A DNA stretch of 64,000 bases from Paraburkholderia bannensis (GCF_014200455.1 NZ_JACHBW010000002.1:372001-436000); one strand, 5' to 3'. Positions 17,528-26,444 are shown, counted from the stretch's first letter. A program made the numbers and translations. Notes: generated from the letters alone by a model not told the origin.

Positions 17528-18469
17528 TTACAGCACCTCCGCGTTCTGCCGCGTGCGCCGCGCATGGGCGAGCAGTACGGCGATGGCGCAGCTGCCGATG
17601 CGCGAGCGCACCGTGTCCGCGCGGCTCGTGAGGATGATCGGCACGCGCGCGCCCAGCACGATGCCCGCCGCGCCCGCGCCCGCGAGGAAGGTCAACTGCT
17701 TGGCGAGCATGTTGCCGGCTTCCAGGTCGGGCACCAGCAGGATGTCGGGGTCGCCCGCCACCGGCGAATGAATGCCTTTGACGCGTGCGGCTTCGGCGCT
17801 GATAGCGTTGTCGAAGGCGAGCGGCCCGTCGAGCAGGCCGCCTTCGATCTGGCCGCGATCGGCCATCTTGCACAGCGCCGCGGCGTCGATGGTCGAGGGC
17901 ATCTTCTCGGACACCGTTTCGACCGCGGCGAGGATCGCCACCTTGGGCGTGTCGATGCCGAGCGCCCGCACAAGATCGATGGCGTTGCGCACGATGTCGG
18001 CCTTGTCGGCGAGCTTGGGGAAGATGTTGACGGCGGCGTCGGTGATGAAAAGCGGCTTGTGATACGTGGGCACATCCATCGCGAAGACATGCGAGAGACG
18101 CCGCTCCGTGCGCAGACCGTTTGCGCCCGAGGCCACTTCGTGCAGCAGTTCGTCGGTGTGCAGGCTGCCCTTCATGAGCAATTCGGCCTCGCCGGAGCGC
18201 ACCGCGAGCACCGCGCGCGCGGCGGCGGCGTGGCTGTGCGGCGCATCGACAATCGCCACGTTGTCGAGCGAGAGATTCGCCTCCTGCGCGAGCGCGCGTA
18301 TCTTCGCTTCCGGGCCGACCAGGATCGGCGCGATCAGGCCCAGATTGGCGGCATCGAGCGCCCCCGTGAGCGACGATACGTCGCACGGATGGGCAACCGC
18401 CGTGGGCACGGGCGCAAGACCCGCGCAACGCGACAGCAGGATCGAGTACTTGTCGGGCGTTGTAGTCAT
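17528..18469 (-). CDS. Phosphate acetyl/butyryltransferase (PTA_PTB family)
   Basis: 313-residue phosphotransacylase that interconverts acyl-CoA and acyl phosphate. Visible features: LIAPILVGPEAKIRALA (44-60), LMKGSLHTDELL with the PTB/PTA core lysine region (98-109), RLSHVFAMDVP, and VPDLEAGNMLAKQL near 250-263. It corresponds to the catalytic half of the bifunctional enoyl-CoA hydratase/phosphate acetyltransferases but lacks their N-terminal MaoC domain. Start ATG 18469 gives MTTTPDKYSILL with GGAG upstream; an in-frame ATG at 18493 is an alternative. It is cotranscribed with the kinase. Confidence 0.9.
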   Translation of the reverse strand: MTTTPDKYSILLSRCAGLAPVPTAVAHPCDVSSLTGALDAANLGLIAPILVGPEAKIRALAQEANLSLDNVAIVDAPHSHAAAARAVLAVRSGEAELLMKGSLHTDELLHEVASGANGLRTERRLSHVFAMDVPTYHKPLFITDAAVNIFPKLADKADIVRNAIDLVRALGIDTPKVAILAAVETVSEKMPSTIDAAALCKMADRGQIEGGLLDGPLAFDNAISAEAARVKGIHSPVAGDPDILLVPDLEAGNMLAKQLTFLAGAGAAGIVLGARVPIILTSRADTVRSRIGSCAIAVLLAHARRTRQNAEVL

Positions 18470-18919
18470 TTCAGGCTCCACGCAAAGCATGTTCGAACGC
18501 GAATGTGACGACGGCTTGGACCATCCCGGCCAGGGCCGTGCGTGATTGCCGCGCGGACCCCGGTTTCGCACGGTCATGCTGCGCCGCGCAAAGCGCCAAT
18601 AGTGTAGTCCAGCGCGCTTTGACGAGCGCTCAAGGTGGCCGATGCAGGCGTCATCACATGCATCGCGCATGATCGCGGGTGGACGCGGCGCGGGCCACGC
18701 AGCAAAGCGCCGCACGCATCGACATGTTTGTTGTCACGCCGCATTCATGCCACGGCGCGATCATGGAGCGTTGGTGACCCGGCAGCGCGATCCGGCCCGC
18801 CTTGACTTTCCGCGAGGCGCTGCCTAGATTGGACTTTTGCAGTGCAGCATGACTGCTGCGTGCGCTCGCCTGTGCCTGGCTGTTGCGCGACGCGCGCCCC
18901 GTTAAAGGAGATTCGTGTC
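18470..18919. other. Divergent promoter region between phosphotransacylase and DUF3141 genes
   Basis: A 450-bp region serving two divergent transcripts. It contains a good sigma-70 promoter towards DUF3141 (listed separately) and a small dyad CATGC-N5-GCATG at 18657-18671, a possible regulator site. No gene is supported here. Confidence 0.6.
18802..18830 (+). promoter_or_regulatory. Sigma-70-type promoter for the DUF3141-fabI transcript
   Basis: TTGACT (18802-18807), a 17-bp spacer and TAGATT (18825-18830). The start of transcription would be near 18837, giving an 83-nt leader before the GTG start at 18920. Confidence 0.6.
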
Positions 18920-21856
18920 GTGGCAGTTTCCGCCCTCTCGTCCGCTTCCTCGCCTTCGTCTGCCGCTCCGGCGACTTCCCCTTCCGTCGCACCGTTCTGG
19001 TCCCTCTGGCCGCTATCGTCTCTCCCGTCTTTCCCCCCATTCCAGACCTTGCCGCCGTTCCAGCCGATCGCCGACGCTTTTGCCGAATCGGCCGAAGCCG
19101 CCCAATCTGCATTCGGCAATGTGCTCGGCAACGCGTGGCAGAGCGCGATCTCGCAGGCAACCGCGCCGTTTGGCGGCTTCGCCCCGACGCGCGAGCCATC
19201 GGCGGCGGCCAGCCTGCCCACTGCGCCCAGATTGCCCGCTGCTGCGCCCGCCGCGATCCAGCCGCTGTTCGATTACCTGTACGACGCCTGGCAGCGCAGC
19301 GTGCTGTTCCTCGACGTGCTGCGCGAGCGCGGCAATCAGACCTGGCTGCACGAAAAGGCCGGCATGCCGCCGGTGCTCGCGTTCGACTACGACGTGATCG
19401 TCGATGGCCGCGAACTCGACGATCCCTGCAACTACGCACTCCTGCGCATCAAGCCGGAGGAGGGCGTGCAGACCGATCCGCGCATGCGCCCATTCGTGGT
19501 GATCGATCCGCGCGCCGGGCATGGACCCGGCATCGCGGGCTTCAAGATGGACAGCGAAGTGGGCATCGCGCTGCGCAAGGGGCATCCCTGTTACTTCGTG
19601 ACCTTCTTCCCGGTGCCGATCGACACGCAGACGATCGAATCGGTCGGCAAGGCCGAAGCCGTGTTCCTGCGCAAGGTGCGCGAACTGCATGCCGATGCCG
19701 ACGGCCTGCCGTTCGTGATCGGCAACTGCCAGGGCGGCTGGGCAGCCGCGCTGCTCGCGGCTTCGGCGCCTTCGCTGGTCGGCCCGCTGATGCTGGCAGG
19801 CTCGCCGCTGTCGTACTGGGCCGGTGTGATCGGCAAGAATCCGATGCGCTATTCGGGCGGCATGCTGGGCGGCTCGTGGGCTTCGTCGCTGGCCGCCGAT
19901 CTGGGCGATGGCCATTTCGACGGCGCGTACCTGGTGCAGAACTTCGAAAACCTGAATCCGGCCAATACGTTCTGGGGCAAGCTCTATAACCTCTACGCGC
20001 ACGTCGATACGGAGCGCGAGCGTTTCCTCGAATTCGAGCGCTGGTGGGGCGGCCATTTCCAGCTCAATCGCGCGGAAATCGACTGGATCGTGCAGAACCT
20101 GTTCGTCGGCAATCACCTCACGCGCAACGAGGTGTACGCAAAGAACGCGCGCTCGCCGGTGGATCTGCGCAATATCCGTACGCCGATCATCGTGCTGGCA
20201 TCGTGGGGCGACAACATCACGCCGCCGCAACAGGCGCTCAACTGGATTCCCGATCTCTACGCGAGCGTCGATGAAATCGTCGCGAACGAGCAGGTGATCG
20301 TGTATTGCCTGCACGACAAGGTGGGTCACCTGGGCATCTTCGTTTCCGCTAGCGTGGCGAATAAGGAGCACACCGAATTATTTTCGGCGCTCGATCTGAT
20401 CGACGTGCTGCCGCCGGGGCTCTACGAGGCTAAGATCACCGATACGAGCCCGGAAGCGGGGCGCCTGGACGCGATCGAAGGGCGTTACGAGATCCGCTTC
20501 GAGCGCCGCTCGATCGAGGATGTACTCGCGCTCGACGATGGCCGCGAGGACGAGCAGCCGTTCGAAGTCGTGCGTCGTTTCGCCGAGAACAACCAGCGTA
20601 TTTACGACCTGTTTATTTCGCCGCTCGTGCGCGGTTCGAGCAATGCGCTCACCGCGCATCTGCTGCGCGAGACGCATCCTTCGCGCGTGGAGCGCAGCGT
20701 GTTCAGCGATGCGAACCCGGCGCTGGCCGTGCTGCCCGCCATCGCCGAAGCGGTGCGCGCACATCGCAAACCGGCTGCGCCCGACAACCCCTTCACGCTG
20801 ATCGAAAAGCAGGTGTCGGCGAGCATCGAAGGCGCATGGGATGCCTACCGCGATGCACGCGATGCGTGGGTCGAACGCACCTTTTACAGCATCTACACCG
20901 CGCCGTGGGTGCAGGCGTTGGTGGGCGTCGCGCCCAATACTCCGCTCGATCCGATCGCGCCGCCGCTTTCGGCGCTGCGCAAGGAGCTTGCGCAGACGCG
21001 CCTGCGTGCGGCACGCGCGCATCTGCACAACGGCTCGCTGCTCGATGCGTTCATGCGCGTACTCGCCTATCTTGCCGACGAAATGCATGTGGTGCAGTAC
21101 CGGCCGTTCCAGCGCATGCGCGAACTGGGCCGCGAGTATCTGGGCGACCGGCAGCCCAGCATCGCCGAGCTCAAGGATGCGGCGCGTCGCCAGGGCGCGA
21201 TCGTGCAGCTCGATGCGCATGCCGCCATCCACGCGCTGCCCGATCTCGTGCCCGACGCGCGCACGCGCCGCACGCTGATGGCGGTGGTGTATCAGGTGGC
21301 GACGGCCTACCAGCCGCTCGAAGGCGAGCGCGCCGAGCGTTTTGCCGAAGTGCAGCGCGTGCTGGGTCTGGAGCCGGGCAGCGAGAAAGACGCACTGCCG
21401 CCGCCGCCCGGAAGCGGTGGTGCAGGCAGCGCGGGGGGCGCTGAAGGGGACAAGCCCGGTGGCGAGACGCAAGCGGCCCCCACGGGCTCGCAGGGGGCCG
21501 CAGCGGGGTGGGCACCGGCGGCTTCTGCTGCGCCTGTCGCCGTGAAGGCCGCGAAGCCTGCCGCTACGGCGCGCACTCGCGCGGTGGCCACGAAGACCGG
21601 CAAGGCCGCCCGGCCCGCTGCCGCCGAAAAAGCCGCGCCCGCGGTGGTGGAGAAACCGAAGCGCGCGGCGCGTCCGCCCTCGAAGGTGAAGGCGGCTGCT
21701 GCGGCGGCAGCGCAAGCGGTCGCCGCGCCGGAGCCGAAAGCGCCCGCAACCAGGGCTTCCGCCGCGCGCGGATCGCGCACGACGAATGCGCCGTCCGCCA
21801 CGCGCGCCGCCAGTCCTGCCGCGGCGCGCCGCCGGTCTTCGCGCGCAGGCGAGTAA
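18920..21856 (+). CDS. DUF3141 protein: PHA-synthase-like alpha/beta hydrolase with histone-H1-like tail
   Basis: 978-residue DUF3141 protein. The hydrolase core carries a PhaC-type box GNCQGGW with Cys270 as nucleophile, the residue that distinguishes PHA synthases from lipases. Asp431 (SWGDNITPP) and His470 (VGHLGIF) fit the rest of the triad. The N-terminal 80 residues are Ser/Pro/Ala-rich and include a PHA-synthase/phasin-like helical stretch. The last roughly 160 residues (from about 820) are Ala/Pro/Lys/Arg-rich, like AlgP or histone H1 tails. The function is undescribed; acyl transfer from acyl-CoA is inferred. The GTG start is chosen for its AAAGGAG site 9 nt upstream. It is followed by a terminator and then fabI. 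Confidence 0.85.
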   Translation: MAVSALSSASSPSSAAPATSPSVAPFWSLWPLSSLPSFPPFQTLPPFQPIADAFAESAEAAQSAFGNVLGNAWQSAISQATAPFGGFAPTREPSAAASLPTAPRLPAAAPAAIQPLFDYLYDAWQRSVLFLDVLRERGNQTWLHEKAGMPPVLAFDYDVIVDGRELDDPCNYALLRIKPEEGVQTDPRMRPFVVIDPRAGHGPGIAGFKMDSEVGIALRKGHPCYFVTFFPVPIDTQTIESVGKAEAVFLRKVRELHADADGLPFVIGNCQGGWAAALLAASAPSLVGPLMLAGSPLSYWAGVIGKNPMRYSGGMLGGSWASSLAADLGDGHFDGAYLVQNFENLNPANTFWGKLYNLYAHVDTERERFLEFERWWGGHFQLNRAEIDWIVQNLFVGNHLTRNEVYAKNARSPVDLRNIRTPIIVLASWGDNITPPQQALNWIPDLYASVDEIVANEQVIVYCLHDKVGHLGIFVSASVANKEHTELFSALDLIDVLPPGLYEAKITDTSPEAGRLDAIEGRYEIRFERRSIEDVLALDDGREDEQPFEVVRRFAENNQRIYDLFISPLVRGSSNALTAHLLRETHPSRVERSVFSDANPALAVLPAIAEAVRAHRKPAAPDNPFTLIEKQVSASIEGAWDAYRDARDAWVERTFYSIYTAPWVQALVGVAPNTPLDPIAPPLSALRKELAQTRLRAARAHLHNGSLLDAFMRVLAYLADEMHVVQYRPFQRMRELGREYLGDRQPSIAELKDAARRQGAIVQLDAHAAIHALPDLVPDARTRRTLMAVVYQVATAYQPLEGERAERFAEVQRVLGLEPGSEKDALPPPPGSGGAGSAGGAEGDKPGGETQAAPTGSQGAAAGWAPAASAAPVAVKAAKPAATARTRAVATKTGKAARPAAAEKAAPAVVEKPKRAARPPSKVKAAAAAAAQAVAAPEPKAPATRASAARGSRTTNAPSATRAASPAAARRRSSRAGE

Positions 21857-21863
21857 GCCACAG

Positions 21864-21907
21864 CAAAGCGCGGGGCGGCTGGCTCAAGCTGGCCGCCTCG
21901 CGCTTTT
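21864..21907 (+). terminator. Stem-loop terminator after the DUF3141 gene
   Basis: AAAGCGCG.GGCGGC pairs with GCCGCC.CGCGCTTT around a loop containing TGGCTCAAGCTG, ending in four T. It lies between DUF3141 and fabI, so it may only attenuate transcription into fabI. Confidence 0.6.
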
Positions 21908-21950
21908 GATTGAGTTGTGACTGCAACCATAACCGTCATCGAGGTCAGCC

Positions 21951-22730
21951 ATGCAGACTTCTTCCGACCGTCCGCTCGCCGGCATGCGTGCGCTCGTGAC
22001 CGGCGTGGCGAACGCCGAATCGATCGCCTACGGTTGCGCGCGCGCCTTCGCGGAACTCGGCGCGGAACTCGCGCTCACCTATCTCAACGACAAAGCCAGG
22101 CCCTACGTCGAGCCGCTTGCCACGGAACTCGGCGCGACGATGCTGCTGCCGCTGAACGTCGAAGACGATACGCAGCTTGACGCCGTGTTCGAAGCGCTGC
22201 GCGACCAATGGGGCACGCTCGACATCATGCTGCACTCCATCGCCTACGCGCCGAAAGCCGATCTGCAAGGCGGTCTGCTTGATTCCTCGGCGCAGGGTTT
22301 TGCTTACGCGATGGATGTGTCGTGCCATTCATTCATTCGGATGGCGAAGCGATCCGTTCCGCTAATGAAAAACGGCGGCACGTTGTTCGCGATGAGCTAC
22401 GACGGCGCGAATCGCGTGGTGCCGAATTACAACCTGATGGGGCCGGTAAAAGCCGCGCTGGAAGCGTCGTGCCGCTATCTGGCGTATGAACTCGGGCCGC
22501 GCGGCATCCGCGTGCATGCCGTATCGCCGGGACCGCTGAAGACCCGTGCGGCCTCCGGCCTGCCGGATTTCGATCGCATGCTCGCCGATGCGGTCGAGCG
22601 CGCGCCGCTAGGCGAACTGGTCGACATCATGGACGTTGGCTATGCGACCGCTTATCTGGCGACGCGCTATGCACGCCGTCTCACCGGCAATACGGTCTAT
22701 GTCGACGGCGGCGCGCACATCATGGCCTGA
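21951..22730 (+). CDS. fabI: Enoyl-[acyl-carrier-protein] reductase (FabI type)
   Basis: 259-residue SDR-fold enoyl reductase. FabI hallmarks: VTGVANAESIAYGCARAF (16-33) for NADH binding, HSIAYAPK, and the catalytic Tyr160-x6-Lys167 pair (YNLMGPVK, as in FabI's YNVMGLAK). GPLKTRAASGL with the usual substrate-loop position follows. It reduces trans-2-enoyl thioesters. Because it sits next to a PHA-synthase-like gene rather than in a fatty-acid cluster, it may be a second, specialised copy; the housekeeping one cannot be seen from this window. Confidence 0.9.
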   Translation: MQTSSDRPLAGMRALVTGVANAESIAYGCARAFAELGAELALTYLNDKARPYVEPLATELGATMLLPLNVEDDTQLDAVFEALRDQWGTLDIMLHSIAYAPKADLQGGLLDSSAQGFAYAMDVSCHSFIRMAKRSVPLMKNGGTLFAMSYDGANRVVPNYNLMGPVKAALEASCRYLAYELGPRGIRVHAVSPGPLKTRAASGLPDFDRMLADAVERAPLGELVDIMDVGYATAYLATRYARRLTGNTVYVDGGAHIMA

Positions 22731-22751
22731 TGCTTCAATCGCATTGAAGCA
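22731..22751. terminator. Stem-loop between convergent genes
   Basis: Perfect 9-bp stem TGCTTCAAT/ATTGAAGCA with a 3-nt loop, immediately after the fabI stop and 9 bp from the end of the convergent small gene. There is no T-run, so termination is only possible. Confidence 0.4.
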
Positions 22752-22759
22752 AGGCGGAA

Positions 22760-23041
22760 TTACCAGCGGCGATAGCCGTAGTCATCATGGCGATCGCCCC
22801 AGCGGCGCTCGCCTCCCCAGCGATGATCGTCCCAATGGCGCTCCTGCCATTGATGTTCATGCCAGCGGCGTTCTTCCCAGCGTCGATCGTCATGCCAGCC
22901 CACATAGGTCGGAGCCGCAGCAGCGTAGACCGGCGCGGGCGCACCAATCGAAACGCCGACTGACACACCGGCCATCGCGGTTTGCGAAATAGCGAGAATC
23001 GTTGCTCCCGCACCCAATGCGGCGATGAGTTTCTTGTTCAT
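22760..23041 (-). CDS. Small secreted protein with Trp/His/Arg-rich repeats
   Basis: 93-residue protein of unknown function. A signal peptide (MNKKLIAALGAGATILAIS, cleavage after AMA near residue 24) leads into a mature chain of repeated RRW/RHW/HEHQW units (residues about 50-93, at least seven Trp spaced 5-9 apart). The aromatic-basic repeat suggests envelope or polyanion binding, but this is a guess. The start is firm: an AGGAGG ribosome site precedes ATG 23041. It is convergent with fabI. Confidence 0.75.
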   Translation of the reverse strand: MNKKLIAALGAGATILAISQTAMAGVSVGVSIGAPAPVYAAAAPTYVGWHDDRRWEERRWHEHQWQERHWDDHRWGGERRWGDRHDDYGYRRW

Positions 23042-23430
23042 TCGAGCCTCCTGGCGTTCGATGAATGGACGACCCCAATCTAGCGTGCGCTACCGCTTTC
23101 TGAATTACGAATCTGCAACAATGATCTCGATTTGAAGCAATTCAGTAAGGGATGAATGGCGAGCCGCCAATCGATAAAAAGCCTAAAAAAAGGCCCTCAC
23201 AGCGGATTGTGCGGGATTTTCCGAACGCGTAAGCGCGATCGGCGATGATGCAGATTTTTGCGCATTGCGGAAATACGTTACGTAGGGCTTTCATGCGGAA
23301 TTCGCAACAACCCGTAAATATCCGTAATAAGCTGCGTCTCGCACGTAACCTATGTAACGCTCTAAAACCCTAGACTCGCGTCTTACTGTGGCGCAAGGCA
23401 GCCAGCCTCGCGCCCTTGCAAGGCAGAGCA
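23042..23430. other. AT-richer intergenic region
   Basis: A 389-bp gap between divergent genes with base composition visibly richer in A/T than its surroundings (for example 23160-23360). It has no supported gene, tRNA or terminator. It presumably carries promoters for both flanking genes. The local composition shift could mark an older insertion. Confidence 0.5.
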
Positions 23431-24477
23431 ATGATCATCGAAGGCAACGCCATCCGTTCGTCGCACGCGCGCGGCGAAACGAAGAATGTTGCGAGAGCAA
23501 CCATCTCGCCGGCCAGGCGTGCTGGGAACACCTTTTTCAAGCTGCTTTATCGCTATACGCACACTCGCGCCTGGCGTCACAACGAACGACTTGCGCATGG
23601 CGTGGCGCTCGAACGTGACCAAACGGGGCGGCTTGCTGGCATGCGCATTCGCTCACGCACGCTCGCTTGCGTGAATGGCCAGATCGCCATGCAGCCTGAA
23701 GAAAGCGATGAAATGCGCGAATGCCATCTGATCGCCACCGGCCCGTCGGTCAACAGCATTGACTACCGCGCACTACCGATGCAGCACGTGCTCGGTGTCA
23801 ATGGCGCGATTGCGCTGGCCGCAAAGCAAGGCGTGCGCTTCGACTATTACTGCATCGTCGATTCGGGTTTCGTGCGCAACCGGCCCGATCTGGTCGAGCG
23901 CGTGATTGCCGAACCGCTCACGTTGTTTGCCACGCCGCTCGTGCTCTGGCATATCGTCGAGCGCTTTGGCATCGAGCGTCTTCGTTGTCGCGTGTTCATA
24001 CTCGACGATATGTTGTTTCCCGCCGGACGCCGCGCGCCGAAGCCTTCTGAATTGCAGGCGATTTACGATTCGCGTGCACTCGCGCTATTCGACGCGCCGC
24101 AGCCGCTTGGCTTCAGTCTGGATTTGCGGCGCGGCGTGTTCGACGGCCGCACCGTGGCTTATACGGGCCTCCAGGTGCTGGTGGCGCTCGGTTTCAGGCG
24201 GCTTTTTCTGCATGGCGTCGATCTGGCTTCAGCGCGGCGTACGCCGCGCTTCTACGAATCGGCAGGCGACATGCAGCCCAGTTATCTCGATGAGAATTTC
24301 GCGGACTTCATCGAGCCGTCGTTTCGCCACGCCGCTGCGCTGCTCGCGCGACGCGGGATCGACGTGCGCAATCTCTCGCTGGAGAGCGCGCTGGGCGACG
24401 ATATTTTTCCGAAGCTGCACTGGCAGTCGCTCGTGCCGGGCGCTGCGCGTGAGCGCGCGACGCGTTCAGGCGCGTAG
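23431..24477 (+). CDS. Putative LPS core biosynthesis protein (WaaZ/DUF115-like), uncertain
   Basis: 348-residue protein. After a basic N-terminus, the region ECHLIATGPSVNSIDYRALP (about 98-117) followed by VLGVNGAIALA and FDYYCIVDSGFV looks like the nucleotide-sugar-type fold of WaaZ/RfaZ or DUF115 glycosyltransferase-like proteins. A later LQVLVALGFRRLFLHGVDLA segment also fits that group. A role in modifying LPS or another surface glycan is therefore suspected but not proven. ATG 23431 is chosen over the TTG at 23416 because of the AGGCAG site. It is transcribed alone. Confidence 0.55.
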   Translation: MIIEGNAIRSSHARGETKNVARATISPARRAGNTFFKLLYRYTHTRAWRHNERLAHGVALERDQTGRLAGMRIRSRTLACVNGQIAMQPEESDEMRECHLIATGPSVNSIDYRALPMQHVLGVNGAIALAAKQGVRFDYYCIVDSGFVRNRPDLVERVIAEPLTLFATPLVLWHIVERFGIERLRCRVFILDDMLFPAGRRAPKPSELQAIYDSRALALFDAPQPLGFSLDLRRGVFDGRTVAYTGLQVLVALGFRRLFLHGVDLASARRTPRFYESAGDMQPSYLDENFADFIEPSFRHAAALLARRGIDVRNLSLESALGDDIFPKLHWQSLVPGAARERATRSGA

Positions 24478-24501
24478 TGAAAAGCGCGCCAGCGCGGATG
24501 T

Positions 24502-24527
24502 AAAAAAGCCGGGGCGTGCCGCGGCTC
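24502..24527 (-). terminator. Intrinsic terminator of the peptide-binding-protein gene
   Basis: On the minus strand AGCCG.GGC pairs with GCC.CGGCT (24507-24526, one mismatch, 2-nt loop), followed by six T (24502-24507). It lies just beyond the stop codon at 24549. Confidence 0.8.
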
Positions 24528-24548
24528 TTTCATTGCGGCGGAACGTGG

Positions 24549-26156
24549 TTATTGCACCGCGACCGCGCCGAAGTTCTGGCGGCCGAACGGGCTCACCTGA
24601 TAGCCGCTCACGTTGTTGCGCGTGATGGCCGATGCGGTCGGATAACCGAGCGGAATCCACAGCGCCTGATCGTGGATGATCTTCTGCGCGGCGTCGTAGA
24701 GCTTCACGCGTTTGGCCTGATCGGCGGTGGTTTTGCCTTCGGTGATCAGCTTGTCGAGCTGCGGATCGCAAAAGCGCGCGAAGTTGATGCCCGACTGCAC
24801 CGCGTTGCAGCTAAAGAGCGGCGAGAGGTAGTTGTCGGGGTCGCCGTTGTCGCCGGCCCAGCCCATGAAGAGCGTGTCGTGCTGGCCTTGCTTGGCCTGC
24901 TTGATCAGCTCGCCCCATTCGATCACCTTGATCTCCGCCTTCACGCCGATCTTCGCGAAATCGGCCTGCAGCAGCTCCGCCCCCGCGCGCGGGTTCGGAT
25001 TGAGCACGCTGCCGTTCGGGCGCACCCAGATTGTGGTCGAGAAGCCGTTCGGCACGCCCGCTTCGGCGAGCAGTTGTTTGGCCTTCGCGACGTCATACGG
25101 ATACGGTTGGATCGACTTGTCGTAGCCCCAGGTGGTGGGCGGCCACGGATTGGTCGCGGGCGTGGCGGTGTTGTCGAACACCGTCTTCAGGTACGTCGTG
25201 CGGTCGAACGCGAGGTTCAGCGCCTCGCGCACCTTGGGGTTGTCGAGCGGCTTCTTCTGCGTGTTGAGCGCGACGAAGGCGGTCATGAAGGCGGGCTTCT
25301 GCACCACCTTGAGCGATGTGTCGGTCTTCGCGTCGGCGACATCCTGCGGCTTGGGCGAAAGCGCGATCTGGCATTCGCCGGCCTTGACCTTCTGCGCGCG
25401 CACGGCGGCGTCGGGCGTGATGGCGTAAATCAGGCGGTCGATCTTCGGCTTGGGCCCCCAGTAGGACGGGTTCACGTCGTAGCGGATCACCGCGTCCTTC
25501 GTATAGCTCTTGAGCGCGAAGGGGCCGGTGCCCACCGGTTTGGCGTTCAGGTCGACCTGCTTGCCGGCCTTGAGCAGCTGATCGGCGTACTCGGCGGAAT
25601 AGATCGAGGCAAAGCCCATCGAGAGGATCGGCAGGAAGGTGGCGTTCGGCTCGTTGAGTTCGAACTTCACGGTGTTCGCGTCGACCTTGCTCACCGATTT
25701 GACCAGCTTCGCGAGGCCCATCGACTGCGCGTGCGGGAAGCCGCTTGCGCCCGCCACCTTGTGCCACGGGTTGTCGTCGTCGAGCATGCGCTCGAAGGTG
25801 AAGACCACGTCGTCGGCGTTAAACGTACGCGTGGGCTTGAACCATTCGGTGGTCTGGAACTGCACGTTCGGGCGCAGGTGGAAGGTGTAGGTGAGGCCGT
25901 CGGTGCTGACGTCCCACGACTGCGCGAGCGCAGGCACGACCTTCTTCTGCGCTTCGTCATAGGCGACGAGGGCGTTGAAGATCACATCGGCGGACGCGTT
26001 GGTCGTCACGAGCGAGTTGAACTGCACGACGTCGAAGCCGTCCGGGCTCGATTCCGTGCAGACCGTGAGCGGTTTCGCGAGCGCGGGCGTGGCCGCGCAG
26101 GCGAGCAGCGCGCTGAGCGCGGCGGCGAGCACGGGAGCGGGCGTGGTGAAGCGCAT
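24549..26156 (-). CDS. ABC transporter periplasmic peptide-binding protein (DppA/OppA family)
   Basis: 535-residue solute-binding protein of the SBP_bac_5 family. The signal peptide (residues 1-27, ending ATPALA) precedes KPLTVCTESSPDGFDVVQFN, a DppA-like start. The body has the family's FNADDVVFTFERM, PVGTGPFALKSY and KVREALNLAFDRT segments. It binds di- or oligopeptides in the periplasm for a permease/ATPase that is not adjacent, so it is an orphan in this window. Start ATG 26156 has GGAG 6 nt upstream, and a terminator follows the gene. dppA is likely but not certain. Confidence 0.9.
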   Translation of the reverse strand: MRFTTPAPVLAAALSALLACAATPALAKPLTVCTESSPDGFDVVQFNSLVTTNASADVIFNALVAYDEAQKKVVPALAQSWDVSTDGLTYTFHLRPNVQFQTTEWFKPTRTFNADDVVFTFERMLDDDNPWHKVAGASGFPHAQSMGLAKLVKSVSKVDANTVKFELNEPNATFLPILSMGFASIYSAEYADQLLKAGKQVDLNAKPVGTGPFALKSYTKDAVIRYDVNPSYWGPKPKIDRLIYAITPDAAVRAQKVKAGECQIALSPKPQDVADAKTDTSLKVVQKPAFMTAFVALNTQKKPLDNPKVREALNLAFDRTTYLKTVFDNTATPATNPWPPTTWGYDKSIQPYPYDVAKAKQLLAEAGVPNGFSTTIWVRPNGSVLNPNPRAGAELLQADFAKIGVKAEIKVIEWGELIKQAKQGQHDTLFMGWAGDNGDPDNYLSPLFSCNAVQSGINFARFCDPQLDKLITEGKTTADQAKRVKLYDAAQKIIHDQALWIPLGYPTASAITRNNVSGYQVSPFGRQNFGAVAVQ

Positions 26157-26388
26157 GGGATCTCCGTTGGTCCGTTTAGCCGGTGTCGGCAAGGGTGGTC
26201 GGGGTGGTCGAGGTGGCCAGTCGCGGGGCCGCGTGGCTCGCAGGCAACCCCCGCGCGCCACGCACGGGGCGCGATCGTGGAAAGCTTATCGAAGGGAAAT
26301 TGCCCAGACAACAAATTAATCCGCATACCCATATGGGGTGGGATCTGAGGTTGGATCGGAGGCGGGATCGGACAGGCCGGAAATGAAG

Positions 26389-26412
26389 CGCGGCGCATAA
26401 GCATGCGCCGCG
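26389..26412 (-). terminator. Stem-loop after the SDR gene
   Basis: Perfect 10-bp stem CGCGGCGCAT/ATGCGCCGCG with an AAGC loop, 33 bp beyond the SDR stop. The T-run is weak, so it could be a transcript-stabilising hairpin instead. Confidence 0.5.
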
Positions 26413-26444
26413 TGGGTCAAGCTGTGCTGCTGCCGTGCGCAGGC

